Part shown: positions 36,812 through 50,160 of the stretch, piece by piece
Layout of the letters: each line of letters starts with the position of its first letter
How positions within the stretch are numbered: the first letter of the stretch is position 1
Assembly: GCF_002127325.2 (NCBI RefSeq)
Contig: NC_035435.2
Span: 115,431,671 to 115,495,670, forward strand
DNA length: 64,000 bases
Reading direction: 5' to 3'
Source: Helianthus annuus
Taxonomy: Eukaryota > Streptophyta > Magnoliopsida > Asterales > Asteraceae
The notes under the pieces: generated by a model
Database searches by the model: none
The model's input: only the letters and a program-made list of their open reading frames with translations
What the model was told of the DNA's origin: nothing
Translations under genes and position numbers: made by a program

Positions 36812-38033
36812 ATGCCACCAGCAATTAAAAGAGGAGGAAGAGGCAAAGGGCCAATCACTACTCATAATGATCACGAGGCCGGACCTTCGAACATGCGAGC
36901 TCCTTCCAGCACGAGGAACGAAGCCTCAGAGACGTAGAAGGAACCTCTTTGAGCCGGCAAGACGGTCTACCTCACACAGTTCGACACCTTCATACCGTCA
37001 CTCTTTTGGACCAGATTCGGAGAACAATCCCAGTAATCCTCAACCTTCGTTTATACCTCTCCAGCGATCTGCTTCGCACCGTTCCTATGGCGATCCTACT
37101 CATTTCTTTCAAGGCCGATTTAACCCGGCTGATTATGTCCAAGAACCAATAGGTTATAACCTTTAGGAACCGAAGACCATTTCTCCGAAGATAATGCGGT
37201 AGATATGGATGAAGACACGGATCCCATAGAACCTGCAAGAGGTACTCCCAACCACCCTATCGAGATCTCTGATGGGTCATCCTTTCATGGAACACCCTAT
37301 CAAGGTCCCGACAGTTATCAGGCGAGGTTTAACCAGTGTGATTGGTACTTCACACCTTCTCACACTTCTCGCCTCATGAGCAGCAGCAGCAACAGGATCC
37401 CTCCGAGGATTCGCGTTTCGTGGCAGTTACGCCACCGCCTCCACCGCCACCAGTTCAACCAGCACCTCCTGATCCGCCAAGGCGTAGGAGATCAGGCTCG
37501 CGGATGTCTACCCGAGGAGGGGAATTCCACTTTAGCACCCCTCGCCACTCGAGTGCAAGTCACTTTCCGCCAGTGCCTGAAGAACCACAGTTAGGGGAAC
37601 CTTCTGGTCACCCTGCCGAGGTGAATTCTGCACCAGTTGCACCACCTCCGCCACCATTTGGGTATGATAACCCTATACCAGCGTACGCCGGTTCCACCGG
37701 TACAACCCGTTTGAGCAGCCGACTAACACGCACTACAACTATAATTATGATGCCGACCCATACGTGGTAGCGGCTAATTACAATGCCCTCCATCCCGACA
37801 GACCTTATGGAAACCTTTGGGAGTAGATTACTCGGCTCATGGGTATCCAGCACCTCCTAGACCTCCGGTTCAACAACCGTCGCAGCAGCCACGTTTTTCT
37901 CCACCGGAGCAGGAAGAAATCCTCCACCGTCTAAACCGAATGGAACGAGACTTTGAGCAAGAACGTAAAAGTAATCGTGGATTTCTTAAAGGCCTAGCAA
38001 ACCTACTAAAAGGGAGGAAGAAACGAGATCATT
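36812..38033 (+). pseudogene. Extra Pro/Ser-rich ORF upstream of gag in the Tekay element
   Basis: An ATG at 36812 (MPPAIKRGGRGKG) opens a reading frame broken by stops (for example TAG near 36936) and frame changes. The encoded text is rich in Pro, Ser and His and ends in a basic, coiled-coil-like segment (LHRLNRMERDFEQERKSNRG, then a Lys/Arg-rich end at 38033). It is not gag; the true gag begins at 39013. Function is unknown. Similar leader ORFs occur in some large plant Ty3/gypsy elements. Confidence 0.55.
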
Positions 38034-38072
38034 AGTATCTTTATGTACTATAGTATTTACTATTACAATCAA

Positions 38073-38227
38073 GTCCCTGCGAGGACATTTGTTTTGAGTA
38101 TTTTAGTCCCTGCGTGGACATTTATCGTGTTTAGTCCCTGCGTGGACAATTGCATTTCAGTCCCTGTGTGGACTTATCTTTTTGTCCCTGTGCGGACATC
38201 TATCCTTCTATTAGTCCCTGCGTGGGC
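38073..38227 (+). repeat. Six copies of GTCCCTGCGTGGAC
   Basis: Copies start at 38073, 38106, 38134, 38160, 38184 and 38214, spaced 24-33 nt. Each can fold into a small hairpin (GTCC/GGAC stem, 6-nt loop). They lie in the untranslated stretch between the upstream ORF and gag. Confidence 0.85.
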
Positions 38228-39012
38228 TTGTTTTCTGTAAACCTCTGCGTAGGTATTTGTCTATTAAAAAGTCCCGTTTAGGGTAGTGTGTAAGCATTAT
38301 TATGATTAATGGAATGTTAAGTTTATAAATTTCATTTTTGTCATTTTAATACATTATTATATGAAATAAATCAAAGATCATTCCTTTTAAATTAATCTGC
38401 TTAAATAAAGGATCTTAATGGTGAAACCTAGCCTAGGTGTCATTATATGACCCGGCCAAGATGGTGAGACCTAATTAAAAGATTCAGATTTCTGTTAACC
38501 TCTGTCAACATGTTAACGTTCTTGGCAGATGTGATTCGTTAAAATCACACGCGCCATTCTTATATACGAATCCATCAAGGGATTCCAAAACCCAAATTAA
38601 TGGTTGGTAAATCAGGGGTTAAGTCGTCAATAAAGATGACCAATTATCAAACATCCATTAGTGATGTAGTACCTACGGGCCATACTTATTGTCATATAAG
38701 ACAAAAGGCAGTTGTAGTCTATGACTCCCTGTCAGAAAAGGTAAAAGGACTACGGTTCATACCTACATGCCTTGATTCTCTGAAATCCTGGCTGATAATA
38801 TAAAAACATCCTTGTGACTAGGCTTTTGTGCCACTAACAATATTATTTGTAATTAGGATAAGTTATATTCAAATCCTAAATCAAAGTGAGTAACAAATTA
38901 ACCAAATATGGTCTATGTTTACCATGGTTAATGAATTGCCATAAAAGACAATTCCGTAATAAACTCCTAAATAAAACTTTGTCATTATCTTCTGTAACAG
39001 ATTCGAGTTACA

Positions 39013-40450
39013 ATGGCTGAACCAAGTGGAGTTAATAGTCAACCAAAGGAAGATGAAAATGACAACGCCCAAATTCATTTAACGGGCGCTGAATTGAAAG
39101 CTTTGGTAGACAATGCTGTTAAGGCAGCCTTGGATCGACAGTACGAAGAATACACCGAGTCCCGAAGCAGAACCCTATCTACACACACACTCAAAGCCGA
39201 AAACCCACTCTAAATCTCACAGCAAACCACCCTCGACTCCGTCTAAGCCTAAGAAGGACGACGATAGACACTCATCCAATGAGAATAGCATCCACCCTAA
39301 AAAAAGTGGTCGATGATACACCTCGCGCCAGGGGTTGCACGTATAAGTATTTCGTTTCTTGCAAACCCCGAGATTTTACTGGGGAAAAGGGCGCGGTGGA
39401 TTGTATGACCTGGTTAGACGAAATGGACACTGTTGTGGACATCAGTGGTTGTGCTGAGAGAGACGTGGTGAGGTTTGTTTCACAGTCGTTCAAGGGTGAA
39501 GCCCTAGCGTGGTGGAGATCTCTGGTTCAAGCCTCTGGGAAGGCTGTTTTGTATAGTATGACATGGGAGGAATTTATTGCTCTCATCAAAGAAAACTACT
39601 GCCCTCAGCACGAGGTTGAGAAGATAGAGTCTGACTTCTTATCGTTGGTCATGAAGAACCTGGATTGCCAGGCATATCTCACGACTTTCAACACTCTGTC
39701 GAGATTGGTTCCGTATCTTGTAACACCGGAACCCAAACGGATCGCGCGCTTCATTGGGGGTTTGGCCCCAGAGATAAAAGCTAGCGTGAAGGCTTCTAGG
39801 CCTACTACCTTCAGATCCGTGGCAGATATATCTCTGTCTCTCACGCTGGATGCAGTGAGACAGAGATCTCTGAGAATGCCGACAGTGAGAAGAGGAAGCG
39901 TGAAGATGATGATTCACGAAAATCCAACAAGAAGCACCGGGGAAATCGTGACCACAAGAGGGGGTCAGAGAACAAGAAGAATGACCGACAGTCGGGCGAT
40001 AAGCCTTGTACAAGGTTTGTCAGAAGCACCACTTCGGAAGGTGCAGATTTGAAAAGAAATCCCAACCAAAGGCGTGTGGGATATGCAAGTCCTCTGAGCA
40101 TAGGACTCTTGAGTGCAAGAAACTCAAGGATGCAACTTGTTACAGTTGCAATGAGAAGGGGCATATCAAGACGAACTGCCCGAAGATAGTGAAGAAGGCT
40201 GAAGAAGGTAAAAAGACCAATGCGAGGGTCTTTCAGATGGATGTTAAAGAGGCTATCCAGAACGACAACGTCATAACCGGTACGTTCCTTATTAATGATG
40301 TATTCGCAAGAGTGTTATTTGATTCTGGAGCAGATAAATCCTTCGTGGATGATAAGTTCTGCGAGTTATTAAAATTGCCTGTTAAAGCCTTGAATGTGAA
40401 ATATGAAGTAGAACTAGCTGATGGGACTATGGGACAGTTTCAACCGTTTT
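39013..40450 (+). pseudogene. Tekay gag and protease, frameshifted
   Basis: Gag starts at MAEPSGVNSQPKEDENDNAQ and is broken near 39190. It continues in another frame (39279 onward) through the gag core (CKPRDFTGEKGAVDCMTWLD, AERDVVRFVSQSFKGEALAW), with another shift near 39880. The zinc knuckle CYSCNEKGHIKTNC (about 40138-40179) is intact. The aspartic protease site is LFDSGADKSFVDD (about 40315). A shift or stop near 40450 ends it. Nucleic-acid-binding and polyprotein-processing roles are inferred from the family. Confidence 0.88.
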
Positions 40451-40531
40451 AGATGGATGTGTTATATCCATTAGGAATCACTCATTTCCTTATCCCTATC
40501 ACCCTTTAAACTCGCTGGTTTTGACGTAGTA

Positions 40532-43500
40532 TTGGGTATGGATTGGTTATCTCATAACCAAGCCCAAATCGTGTGCAACCAGAAGCAAGTGGTAATCAAG
40601 ACTCCGTCTAGAGAACCACTTACCATCCAAGGAGATACTCGACATGGATTTCCTGCACATGTATCTATGCTAAAGGCATCCAGATGTTTGAAGAAAGGAT
40701 GTGTCATGTATATGGCACAGGTGACCATCGGTGAGGAGAAACCCAGAATTGAAGACATTCCAGTCATCTCTGACTATCCTGAAGTTTTCCCGGAAGAACT
40801 GCCTGGTTTGCCACCAGACAGGCAAGTGGAATTCAGTATCGACATCATTCCAGGAGCCGCGCCTATTGCAAGAGCACCTTATAGATTGGCACCCACGGAA
40901 ATGAAATAATTAAGGACACAGCTAGATGATCTGCTAGCCAGAGGTTTTGTTAGACCAAGTTCATCTCCTTGGGGAGCGCCAATCCTGTTCGTCAAGAAGA
41001 AAGATGGTTCGATGCGTCTATGCATTGACTACCGTGAGCTGAATAAGGTTACAATCAAGAATAGGTATCCTTTGCCCAGGATCGACGATCTGTTCGATCA
41101 GTTGCAAGGAGCGAGCTATTTTTCCAAGATTGACCTGAGGTCAGGGTACCATCAATTGAAGGTCAAGGACGAAGACGTGCATAAAACTGCATTTAGGACT
41201 CGATATGGTCATTTCGAGTTCCTAGTGATGCCTTTTGGGCTCACCAATGCACCTGCCGCATTCATGGATCTCATGAATCGCGTTTGCAAGCCTTACTTGG
41301 ATAAATTTGTCATTGTCTTCATCGATGACATCCTCATCTATTCAAAAAGTCAAGCTGACCACGAGAAACATCTTCGATGTATTCTCAAACTGCTTCATCA
41401 AGAAAAGCTTTACGCCAAATTCTCTAAATGTGACTTTTGGCTACGAGAAGTCCAGTTCCTTGGACATGTAGTCAGCGAGCGCGGTATCCAGGTGGATCCC
41501 GCTAAAGTTGAAGCCGTCATGAATTGGCAGGAGCCGAAGACACCTACGGAGATTCGCAGTTTCCTAGGTCAGCAGGATACTACAGACGCTTCATCGAAAA
41601 TTTCTCAAGAGTTGCTGCACCCCTAACTTCCTTGACTAGGAAGAGTATAAAGTTCAACTGGGGTCCTAAACAGCAAGAAGCTTTGATATCCTCAAACAAA
41701 AGCTGAGCAGTGCTCCAGTGTTAACATTGCCAGACGGAATGGAAGAATTTGTCGTATATTGTGATGCATCGCACACCGGTATGGGTTGTGTGCTTATGCA
41801 GAGAGGCAAGGTGATTGCCTATGCTTCGCGACAATTGAAAGTGCATGAAAAGAACTACACCACCCATGACTTGGAGTTGGGTGCCGTTGTATTTGCACTA
41901 AAGCTTTGGAGGCATTACCTTTATGGCATTAAATTTGTGATCTACTCTGATCACAAAAGCCTTCAGCATATGTTCAATCAGAAAGATCTGAATATGAGGC
42001 AGCAACGTTGGATGGAAACTCTGAACGACTATGACTGTGAAATAAGATACCATCCAGGCAAGGCCAATGTAGTCGCAAATGCCTTGAGCAGGAAAGAAAG
42101 AGTGAAGCCAATAAGGATCAACGCCAAGAGCATTGAAATCAAGAACAGTCTGAATGAACGATTGTTAGCTGCACCGAAAGAAGCTGTGTTAGAAGCTAAC
42201 TATCCAAACGAAAAGCTAGGGGTAACTGAGGAGCAGTTATCCTATGGCAAGGACGGAATTCTGAGATTGAATGGAAGGATATGGGTTCCTGTTTATGGAG
42301 GTCTTCGTGACGTTATTCTTCAGGAAGCCCATAGTTCCCGATATTCCCTTCATCCTGGTGCTGATAAAATGTACCAGGACTTAAAGGCAAATTTCTGGTG
42401 GATAGGCTTGAAAAAGTCTATAGCCACCTACGTAGCAAAGTGCTTGACTTGTGCGCAAGTGAAAGCTGAACAACAAAAGCCGTCAGGCTTGCTACAACAG
42501 CCTGAGCTTCCCGAGTGGAAATGGGAAATGGTGACGATGGATTTCATCACCAAATTACCAAAAGACAAAGAAGGGAAACGATACAATATGGGTGATAGTT
42601 GATAGACTGACTAAGTCAGAACATTTCCTACCCATAAAGGAGACTCATAGCTCCGATATATTAGCCCAGTTGTTTGTAGACAAGATTGTAGCCCTTCATG
42701 GCGTGCCTGTGTCTATCATCTCTGATAGAGATACCAGATACACATCACACTTTTGGAGAAGCTTCCAACAATCTTTGGGTTCACGTTTGAATTTCAGTAC
42801 GGCTTACCACCCTCAGACAGATGGACAGAGTGAGCGCACAATCCAAACGTTAGAAGACATGCTTCGTGCATGTGCGATCGACTTAGGTGGCAGTTGGGAT
42901 AGCCACCTACCCTTGGTCGAATTCTCCTATAACAACAGCTACCATACCAGTATTAAGGCTGCACCTTTTGAATCCCTATATGGTAGAAAGTGTCGAACGC
43001 CCATTTGTTGGGCAGAAGTTGGAGATGTCCAAATGACAGGACCTGATATAATATTTGAAACAACGGACAAGATTGTCCAAATTCGCGATCGATTGAAAGC
43101 TGCCCGAGATAGGCAGAAGAGCTACGCAGATTTGAAGCGTAAGCCTTTCAATTTCGAAGTAGGCGACAAAGTATTACTTAAGGTATCACCCTGGAAGGGG
43201 GTGATGCAATTCGGTAAGAAAGGCAAACTAAGCCCGAGATATATTGGACCTTTCGAGGTAATCGAACGTGTCGGATCGGTTGCTTACAAATTAAACTTAC
43301 CAGAAGAGCTCAGCGGTATCCACAATGTGTTCCACATCTGTAACTTGAAGAAGTGTTTCGCTAATGAATCACTGGTTATACCGCATACAGATGTACAAAT
43401 CAACGAGAGCTTAAAGTTTGTTGAGAAACCTGTGTCGATCGAGGATCGACAGGTTAAGAAACTTCGCAGGAAGTACATACCGATTGTGAAGGTGAAATGG

Positions 43501-43578
43501 GATGCCCGTAGAGGTCCCGAGTATACGTGGGAGGTAAAGTCCACGATGAAGCAGAAGTACCCTCATCTATTCCAATAA
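40532..43578 (+). pseudogene. Tekay pol (RT, RNase H, integrase, chromodomain) with several breaks
   Basis: In order: an RT-leading segment (40532-40909, ending in TAA); RT (about 40910-41626, with [20 protein letters not shown] and the catalytic [10 protein letters not shown]); a shift near 41565; RNase H (41718 onward, [27 protein letters not shown]); the integrase HHCC finger (42340-42480); a shift near 42590; the integrase core ([32 protein letters not shown]); and a C-terminal chromodomain ([16 protein letters not shown]) ending at 43578. A polypurine tract (TTTTAAGGGGGTGAGGA) follows. The chromodomain places it in the Tekay/Del chromovirus group. It cannot make a full protein as written. 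Confidence 0.92.
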
Positions 43579-43614
43579 ATCTCGAGGTCGAGATTTCTTT
43601 TAAGGGGGTGAGGA

Positions 43615-46600
43615 TGTAACACCTCGAAATTTTGCGTCCAATAATGTATTGACACGTGTCTCGAGTTTACACGTGGTGTTAAATACTGAATAAAGGACCA
43701 AAGTTGACAAACATTGAAAGTATGTAAATTCGAGGGTTAAAAATGTCAACGAGGGATAAATATATTGTATAGTAGCCCTAAATGATGCTCGTACCTTCAA
43801 ACGAATGAATCATGGATCGTACGGAACGAATTGTGGAAGAAAGTGAGGAATTACAAACTACAGGGGCCAAATGTGTCAACATGTTTAAGTTATACCTCTG
43901 AGTGACCTTTGAGCACACCCGAGGCTTTGTAATGGTAAATTATACTCACTAGAATGCGCGATATAAATTTCGCGAAGTTCCGATTCAAAACGAGAAAGTT
44001 ATGATCGAATTCGTTAAAAAGGGTTAAAAGCGTCAAGCATTGAATGATAAGACTTTTCGGGTAATAATAAATTAACCAAGGGTTAATATGTTGGATAGAA
44101 GTTCTGAGGCCCTTATACGCAAATAATCGAGGCCCAAATCGCAAAGTTACCCCTTCGAAACCGAAAGGCCAGGGAAATAATGGCAAAAGATTTGAAAATC
44201 TTGAAATACGGCTCTCAGGCGGGCCGCGTCAGAGTATTGGGGAATCTTACGCGGGCCGCGAGCCATGTATAGATTCGGTGCCTGACATTGGGATTCAGGC
44301 GACCCGCGTAAGCGATATGTGAACTCTTACGCGGGCCGCGTCAAGGCGCCAGATGCAGAATACAGGGACAGGTTCACTGTTTGCTATTTTAACCGCCTTA
44401 GAATGCCATTATGAGAGCATGGGCGCCCCCTAAACGACCCCTAGCACCCAGGGACACATGTTGATGATCAAGGAGCCCTTGTAGCCTTAGTTGTGATGAT
44501 CTTGTGCTTTCATTTTCACTATAAAAGGCCATAAGTTGTGCACATTGTAACCACACCTCAAACCTGCTTTCTTGATCACTTCTGGAGCTCAAGAGCACTC
44601 TTCTAACATCTCTGGTCGTGTACCACACTTCTGTAAGTATGCCAAATCCTTTGTGGTTTAGTTTTTGCTTAGTTATAGCCTAAAAGTCAATCCATCGTAA
44701 TTAACGATTGACTTTACGATAAATCACAAATGGTCCAGTGGTTTGTTGAATCAAAGGTAGTTATATGTTGGTAATCATGTAGGCTGTAAACCCCTAAAAG
44801 GACACCCTCTGATTCCCACTCTAACTAGTCCGAATGTCGAGTCAAACTTGCTTAGAAAAAGTCAACAGAATGCTATTTTGCGATTTTATGCATAATCGGT
44901 AATGTAGATAGCGTGTAACCTGTTTTAACACTCATATAACATGATAATAAGTATATTAACTAGTCTAAGCTTGTTTGATCCGACCGTTTTCTGTTTTGAC
45001 CCAGTTCGGAACCGAAAGTCGTAAAACTTTTACTTTTGCTTTCACTTCAGTTCTGACCCGTTTTGGTATGATTTAGATATGCCTTAGGACTCTCTTAGGA
45101 CCAGGTTACATGACGGTTTAACCCTCTGTGACTGGTTCGTTGTTTGTCTAAGTCTTTAGCACATTTCCGTTAAATGCTTAAAAGTTGACCGTAACGCCCT
45201 TTTTACTTTAAAATGAGAATTTTGAATATATGAAAGGACAATGACCTTAGTTACTGATTTCTAAGCATGTCGCTAAAATTTCACGTCAATCCGAGGTCTA
45301 GAATAGGAGTTATGCTAAATAGCGCAATTACAGAAACTTTAGTAATTAAACGGCGCAATTAGCATAACGCCTATCTAAACCCAGATTTCGACACCAAACC
45401 TTTTACACACTGATGTAAAATAATATTTTGGAATTTTTAAAGATTTTTAACTATTTTTAACCTGCTCATAACCTGCGGTTATGGCATCGGTTCGGTAAAT
45501 ACCGAATATACCCTTTTCGAGCATAACTTGAGTTCTACAAGGTATTTTGACCCGATTCCAGTTGCTACTGATTTTAAATAATAAATAGAGTATTTTGGAC
45601 TTTATAAACTGTTCGGAAAACTCAGATTTCCTGTAGAACTCAGAAACCTCTTTTATAATCTTTAAAATGACCGAAATACCCCTACGGGGCATATAATGGA
45701 TTTAAACTCGTTACGGGCATTATGGAAGGTATCCTACTGATACCACAACCTCTTTAAAGCATATTGACTTAGGAAACTTGTGTAGGACTCTTACGGTTAC
45801 CCGTTATGCCTTTTGCGCGCACGGTTCGGTTTATGTAACTAGTTTACATAAACTAGCCGAAACGGGTCAAACCTTATTGTTTTGACCTCAAAATCCAGAG
45901 TGTGGTTATATTACCCATATAAAACAAGTCTTTAAACTTGTTGGGTCCGAATCACATTCCATTCCCGGTTTTCGCCTTTCACGCGATTAAACCGTAAATA
46001 TCCTTTGAAACTGACCGGTCTAAGCTAAGGCTAAATTAAAGACCCGTTAGGATTCTAATAGGTTGTTTAAACCTTTGTTCCAGAGTAGGAGACCAGTAAA
46101 AGAAACTTGCATTTGTTTATTAAGGATATTACTTGCTCAGGTAAATACTTTTAACTTATTTTCCGTTATACGGGCTTGGGTTACGGTATTTAAAATACCG
46201 CTTGGTCGGGCAATTGACCCCAACTCATTAGTAGTCGGGTGATTTCAATGTGACCCGTTTAAAATTGGTTTTGTTGGCTTTACGCCTTTGGGAGCTTAAT
46301 GATCATGTCCCGGATATCCTTGGCATCATTTTACGAAATGGCCACGACCTCGACACGCGGGTGTAGGCGTACACCCGACAATGTGTCTATACTATTAAAG
46401 GTATAACCGTTGGTTTTCCCGCCACGGCTTTATGCTTTGTGGCGTGTCTATTAACCTTTAACCCGACACGACCCGGGCGATCGAACACATAGAGAACATG
46501 TAATTCTTTTACAAGATTTGATTATGAATTATCCCAAGTTATAAAGAGTTTGTGCCATGTGCATTCAAATCAATTTTATTAAACATTTTACAAAAAGATT

Positions 46601-46893
46601 AATGCAGGTTCTACACGTAATAGGCTGGCCACTCCTTAGCATCGTTAGAGTCTCGCAAGCTTTGGATGCTGATATCTGTTGAACAATAATTTTATATTTT
46701 ATTTTGATCCCCTGTGGATTTGTTTCGACTACTCGTGATACTTGCATATTACAATCAGTGGTTGAAATATAATTTATCTTTATGCTTCCGCTGTGCATTT
46801 AAATATTGTGGTTTGACTATATTGTTGCCAACTACGTCACGGTAATCCCCCACCGGGCCCACCGGTGAAACACGTGGAAATCGGGGTGTGACA
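43615..46893 (+). repeat. 3' LTR of the plus-strand Tekay element
   Basis: TGTAACACCTCG...CGGGGTGTGACA, 3279 bp. The TATA box TATAAAA is at 44520-44526, preceded by four GCGGGCCGCG-type motifs (44218-44340). The right flank is GGATA; the matching left duplication is lost because the 5' LTR is truncated. Confidence 0.92.
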
Positions 46894-47340
46894 GGATATT
46901 TATACAAGCTTTTGTAGCAGTTCAATCTGGTATGACCCATGATGATCTGGGTTTGTTGTACTTCTTGTTTTATGTATGACAAAATGTGTTTTATCTTGTA
47001 TATATGATCAAAACTTGTTGGTTCAGTTTTTTACTGTAGGAAATATGATTTAACAAGTTAAAGTGAAATTTTTTTGTGCCTGCTCATCATTACTTCATGC
47101 AGAGAGGAACTCCCTCTGTGAAGCAGGTGCTACACTGCTACTTGCATTCAACTTATGCAAAGTCGGCTGAAGTTGACCTTTCCATGGCATTTGTTCTAGG
47201 CTCATTTTTAAAATTAAAATTGCTACTGGACTTTGTTCTTGATTTTGTTGGATGAATGTTTGACCTTCGTTAAATGTTCTATGACTCACGTCTGTTCCTT
47301 GATAATGTATGTCGCAATGTAAAGTGTCACCTCCGCCGCA
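46894..47340. other. Flank of the Tekay insertion with exon-like fragments
   Basis: Short open pieces with splice-like borders occur on the plus strand (for example a TGCAG acceptor then AGAGGAACTCCCTCTGTGAA, then CAG/GTGC at about 47100-47123). I do not recognise a protein. It may be a decayed or captured gene fragment. Confidence 0.3.
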
Positions 47341-47359
47341 TCGCGCGCGCACCCTACTA

Positions 47360-47413
<54 letters not shown>

Positions 47414-47650
47414 TGTATCGCACAATTGGCCTTAACGTACATTACTACGCGAGTAGAAATCGCACGTTATAAAAAAGCGCATGCATAAAATAGGCAAAAT
47501 CGCATGTTTGGTATATGATGAAATCGCATGTGGGGTGTAGGTGATGAAATCACATGTTGGTGCATGTTGGTGTAGATGATGAAATCGCATGGTGAAGATA
47601 AAAATCGCATGTTGAAAACAATCACGTACGCAATGTACGTTAAGTCATTT
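47325..47650 (+). repeat. Helitron-like plus-strand end, (AT)n/(GA)n, and an AAATCGCATG minisatellite
   Basis: CCGCCGCATCGCGCGCGCAC followed by CCTACTAGT resembles a mutated Helitron 3' hairpin and CTAG end (to about 47360). Then come (TA)n and (GA)n runs (47361-47411). About eight copies of AAATCGCATG or close variants follow at irregular 15-40-bp spacing (47456-47620). Confidence 0.5.
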
Positions 47651-50160
47651 TGTACATTAACTGATATATATATAACCGATATAAGCAAATGTCAATTGAC
47701 ATTGTAAGTTTTCAAAACATGACCCATATAGAAACTAGTAAAGAATAAAATTAAGGTTGATACGTAGCCCAATGACAATTTAAATTATATATATAACCTA
47801 TATAAGCAAAAGTCAATTGACACCGTAAGTTTTCAAAACATGACCCATATAGAAGAATAAAATTAAGGTTGATATGTAACACAATGACAAGTAACATTTT
47901 GATTCCATTTATTGTTGCAATATTTTAGATTTCATTTACATTATAACCATTAACTAGTCGATATTTTTTGCTTATAAATTTCATTGTGATTTCGGGTCAT
48001 CAAAATACCAAGTCTTCAAACAGTTTTACACCTTTTAGGCTTCTTTTGCCAATGAACTATTGTCGCTGAGTTAGTTCTTTAAGCTATTACATGCTTTTAT
48101 CGTTTGTTAATTAGCTTCAAAGTTATTTTTGTGAAGAAACAAACCAATTCTTTTAATATCGTTTCCTTAATAAGTGTAACCCGTGCTTTTTCTATACCTT
48201 AGGTTATTGTTAGCTTTTTTTTGTTTAATATAGGTTGAGTGTAGTAGATGCTTTCTGCCACCGTCATCGATGGCGGATCTAGAAAATCCGCAAAGGGGTA
48301 ACGTTTAAGAAAAGGGGTAACGAAATCGAAAAACCGTCAATTTTTTTCCAAAATTTACACTACCGTCGGAGCGTCACCAGAGCATTAAAGGGCAACGAGG
48401 ATTACCCCTTGTAACACTATAGGTCCGGCCCTGACCGTAACACGCTAAATTGTGAAATTGAGCGGACCACTTCACCCTTAATAGTGACCAAACCTCTATC
48501 TCATCAGCAGTGATCTCACATGACTCGTCATGACCATAATCATATCTCCATACACTCAAACACGAATCAGTTGCATACCATAACATTGTTACATAATCAT
48601 ACTAATGTTCTTCCATCATAAAAAATGATGTTATGTAAAATTCACAATCTAGAATTGAAGCAGTTACAACTATTTATCTCATTCATTTTAGAATTAGGAG
48701 CGAAACTTAAAGTAAAGGTAAGGTTGTTGTCATTTGAAAGATTTGGAAACAACTTTTTTACATAAATATAGAGTAAAGAGGTGTACATCAGACCCATGTT
48801 GACATTTGACAAGACACACTCCTGATGTGATGCACACAAGAGCCTTGTTCATCAAGTTTGTGTTTAATAAGAGTAATCATATGAGGACCTATGTGATGAA
48901 CTGGGTATTTTGTTAAGAGAGAAGTTGAAGATGATGTGAATTGAGGATGATGGTGGGTTTCTCAGTTCCAGACATTATAAAAGAGGACCAACATTTTGAC
49001 TTGCACTTTCAGTCCCTAAGGGGCATGAAGGTCTTTTAACATAAATCCAAATGTTCAACTAACAAACGTTTGTCGACTTGATTGTTAGCAATCAACAACC
49101 ACAGGGACTGGACTGTTGAATGTTTTCAAATGAGGATTGAACATGTGATTATGTGTAAACCTCAGGGGCCGGAACTGTACTTTATTCTATTATTATTTTT
49201 TTTGGGTAAAGACTTTATTCTATTATTTATTACATTATTTATCTATATAATAATTTCTATCACATGAGATTTATAATATGGTTCGTGTGTATATGAAAGT
49301 GTGTGCGTGAGGTGTGTGTAGTTGTAAGGTGCATGCGTGTGTGCTCCAAATACTTAATAGAAAGAGGTGTGTGTATACATAGTGTTCTCCTTTAACGGGT
49401 TTCATAAGGAGTTGGGTTGGGTAGTGATGATGAAATTGTGGGTTGGCAGAGTTTATGGGGTGATTTACACTTCGTCGCATCGCACGAGCTCTCTACTAGC
49501 TTAAAAAATGTAAATGAGATTTATAAGTTTTATTATAATTTTCCTAAATATCAAAGAATAGAAATTGAATTATTTTTAATAAAAATATCAAGAACTAAAC
49601 AAATTTAAGGGTAAATTACATTTTACGTCCTTTAAGTTTTAGCAAAATTTTAGGCGATGTCCTTTAACAAACGAAATTACAGTGAATGTCTTTTATGTTC
49701 TAATTTCTTTAGGTCCGAGATTTATCTTCCATATTTTGGTAAAAAGGTATAAAAAAACCTAGCGGTTATTTACTTTCAATATTCAATATTTCCATGGATG
49801 GTACCTGTGAGTTTCATTGTTGCATTCTAACTTCAAATCGAGTACCTTTAGGGTATTTTATGCTTTATTAAGGATAAATTGCATTTTACGTCCTTTAATT
49901 TTTTAGAAATATTTCTGACGTTGTCCTTTAACTAACGAAATTACAACGGATGTCTTTTATGTTCTAATTTCTGTACAGACAGTAATTCCAAGATTTACCT
50001 TCCATATTTTGGTAAAAAGGTGAAAAAACCTAGCGATTATTTACTTTCAATATTTCCATGGAGGGTACCTATCTCTTGCATTCCAAGTTCAAATTTAGTA
50101 CTTCTAGAGTATTTTATGTTTTTTTAAGTTATGTACTTTTAAATTATTTCTATAGTTGAA
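47650..50160. other. Intergenic repeat-derived sequence
   Basis: No protein-coding gene was recognised. Contents: a diverged direct repeat containing GTCAATTGACA and CCCATATAGAA (about 47685-47760 and 47810-47870); a mobile-element-like stretch near 48260-48435; a second eroded plus-strand Helitron-like end (TCGTCGCATCGCACG...CTACTAG, about 49470-49497); and the tandem pair listed next. Confidence 0.5.
49611..50120. repeat. Tandem direct duplication, ~255-bp unit
   Basis: Two units (about 49611-49865 and 49872-50120) share blocks such as CATTTTACGTCCTTTAA, AATGTCTTTTATGTTCTAAT (GATGTC... in the second copy) and ACCTAGCG(G/A)TTATTTACTTT. They are non-coding, with about 15% divergence by eye. 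The theme resembles the fold-back element at 9211-9620, but the arrangement is direct. Confidence 0.75.

Noticed and set aside
38073..38227. CRISPR-like spaced repeats
   Set aside because: Repeats are 14 bp with 10-19-bp AT-rich spacers inside a retrotransposon of a plant genome.
48260..48435. Possible non-autonomous element containing GGCGGATCTAGAAAATCCGC
   Set aside because: The ends resemble known plant repeats, but no inverted or direct terminal repeats could be set, so it is not called separately.
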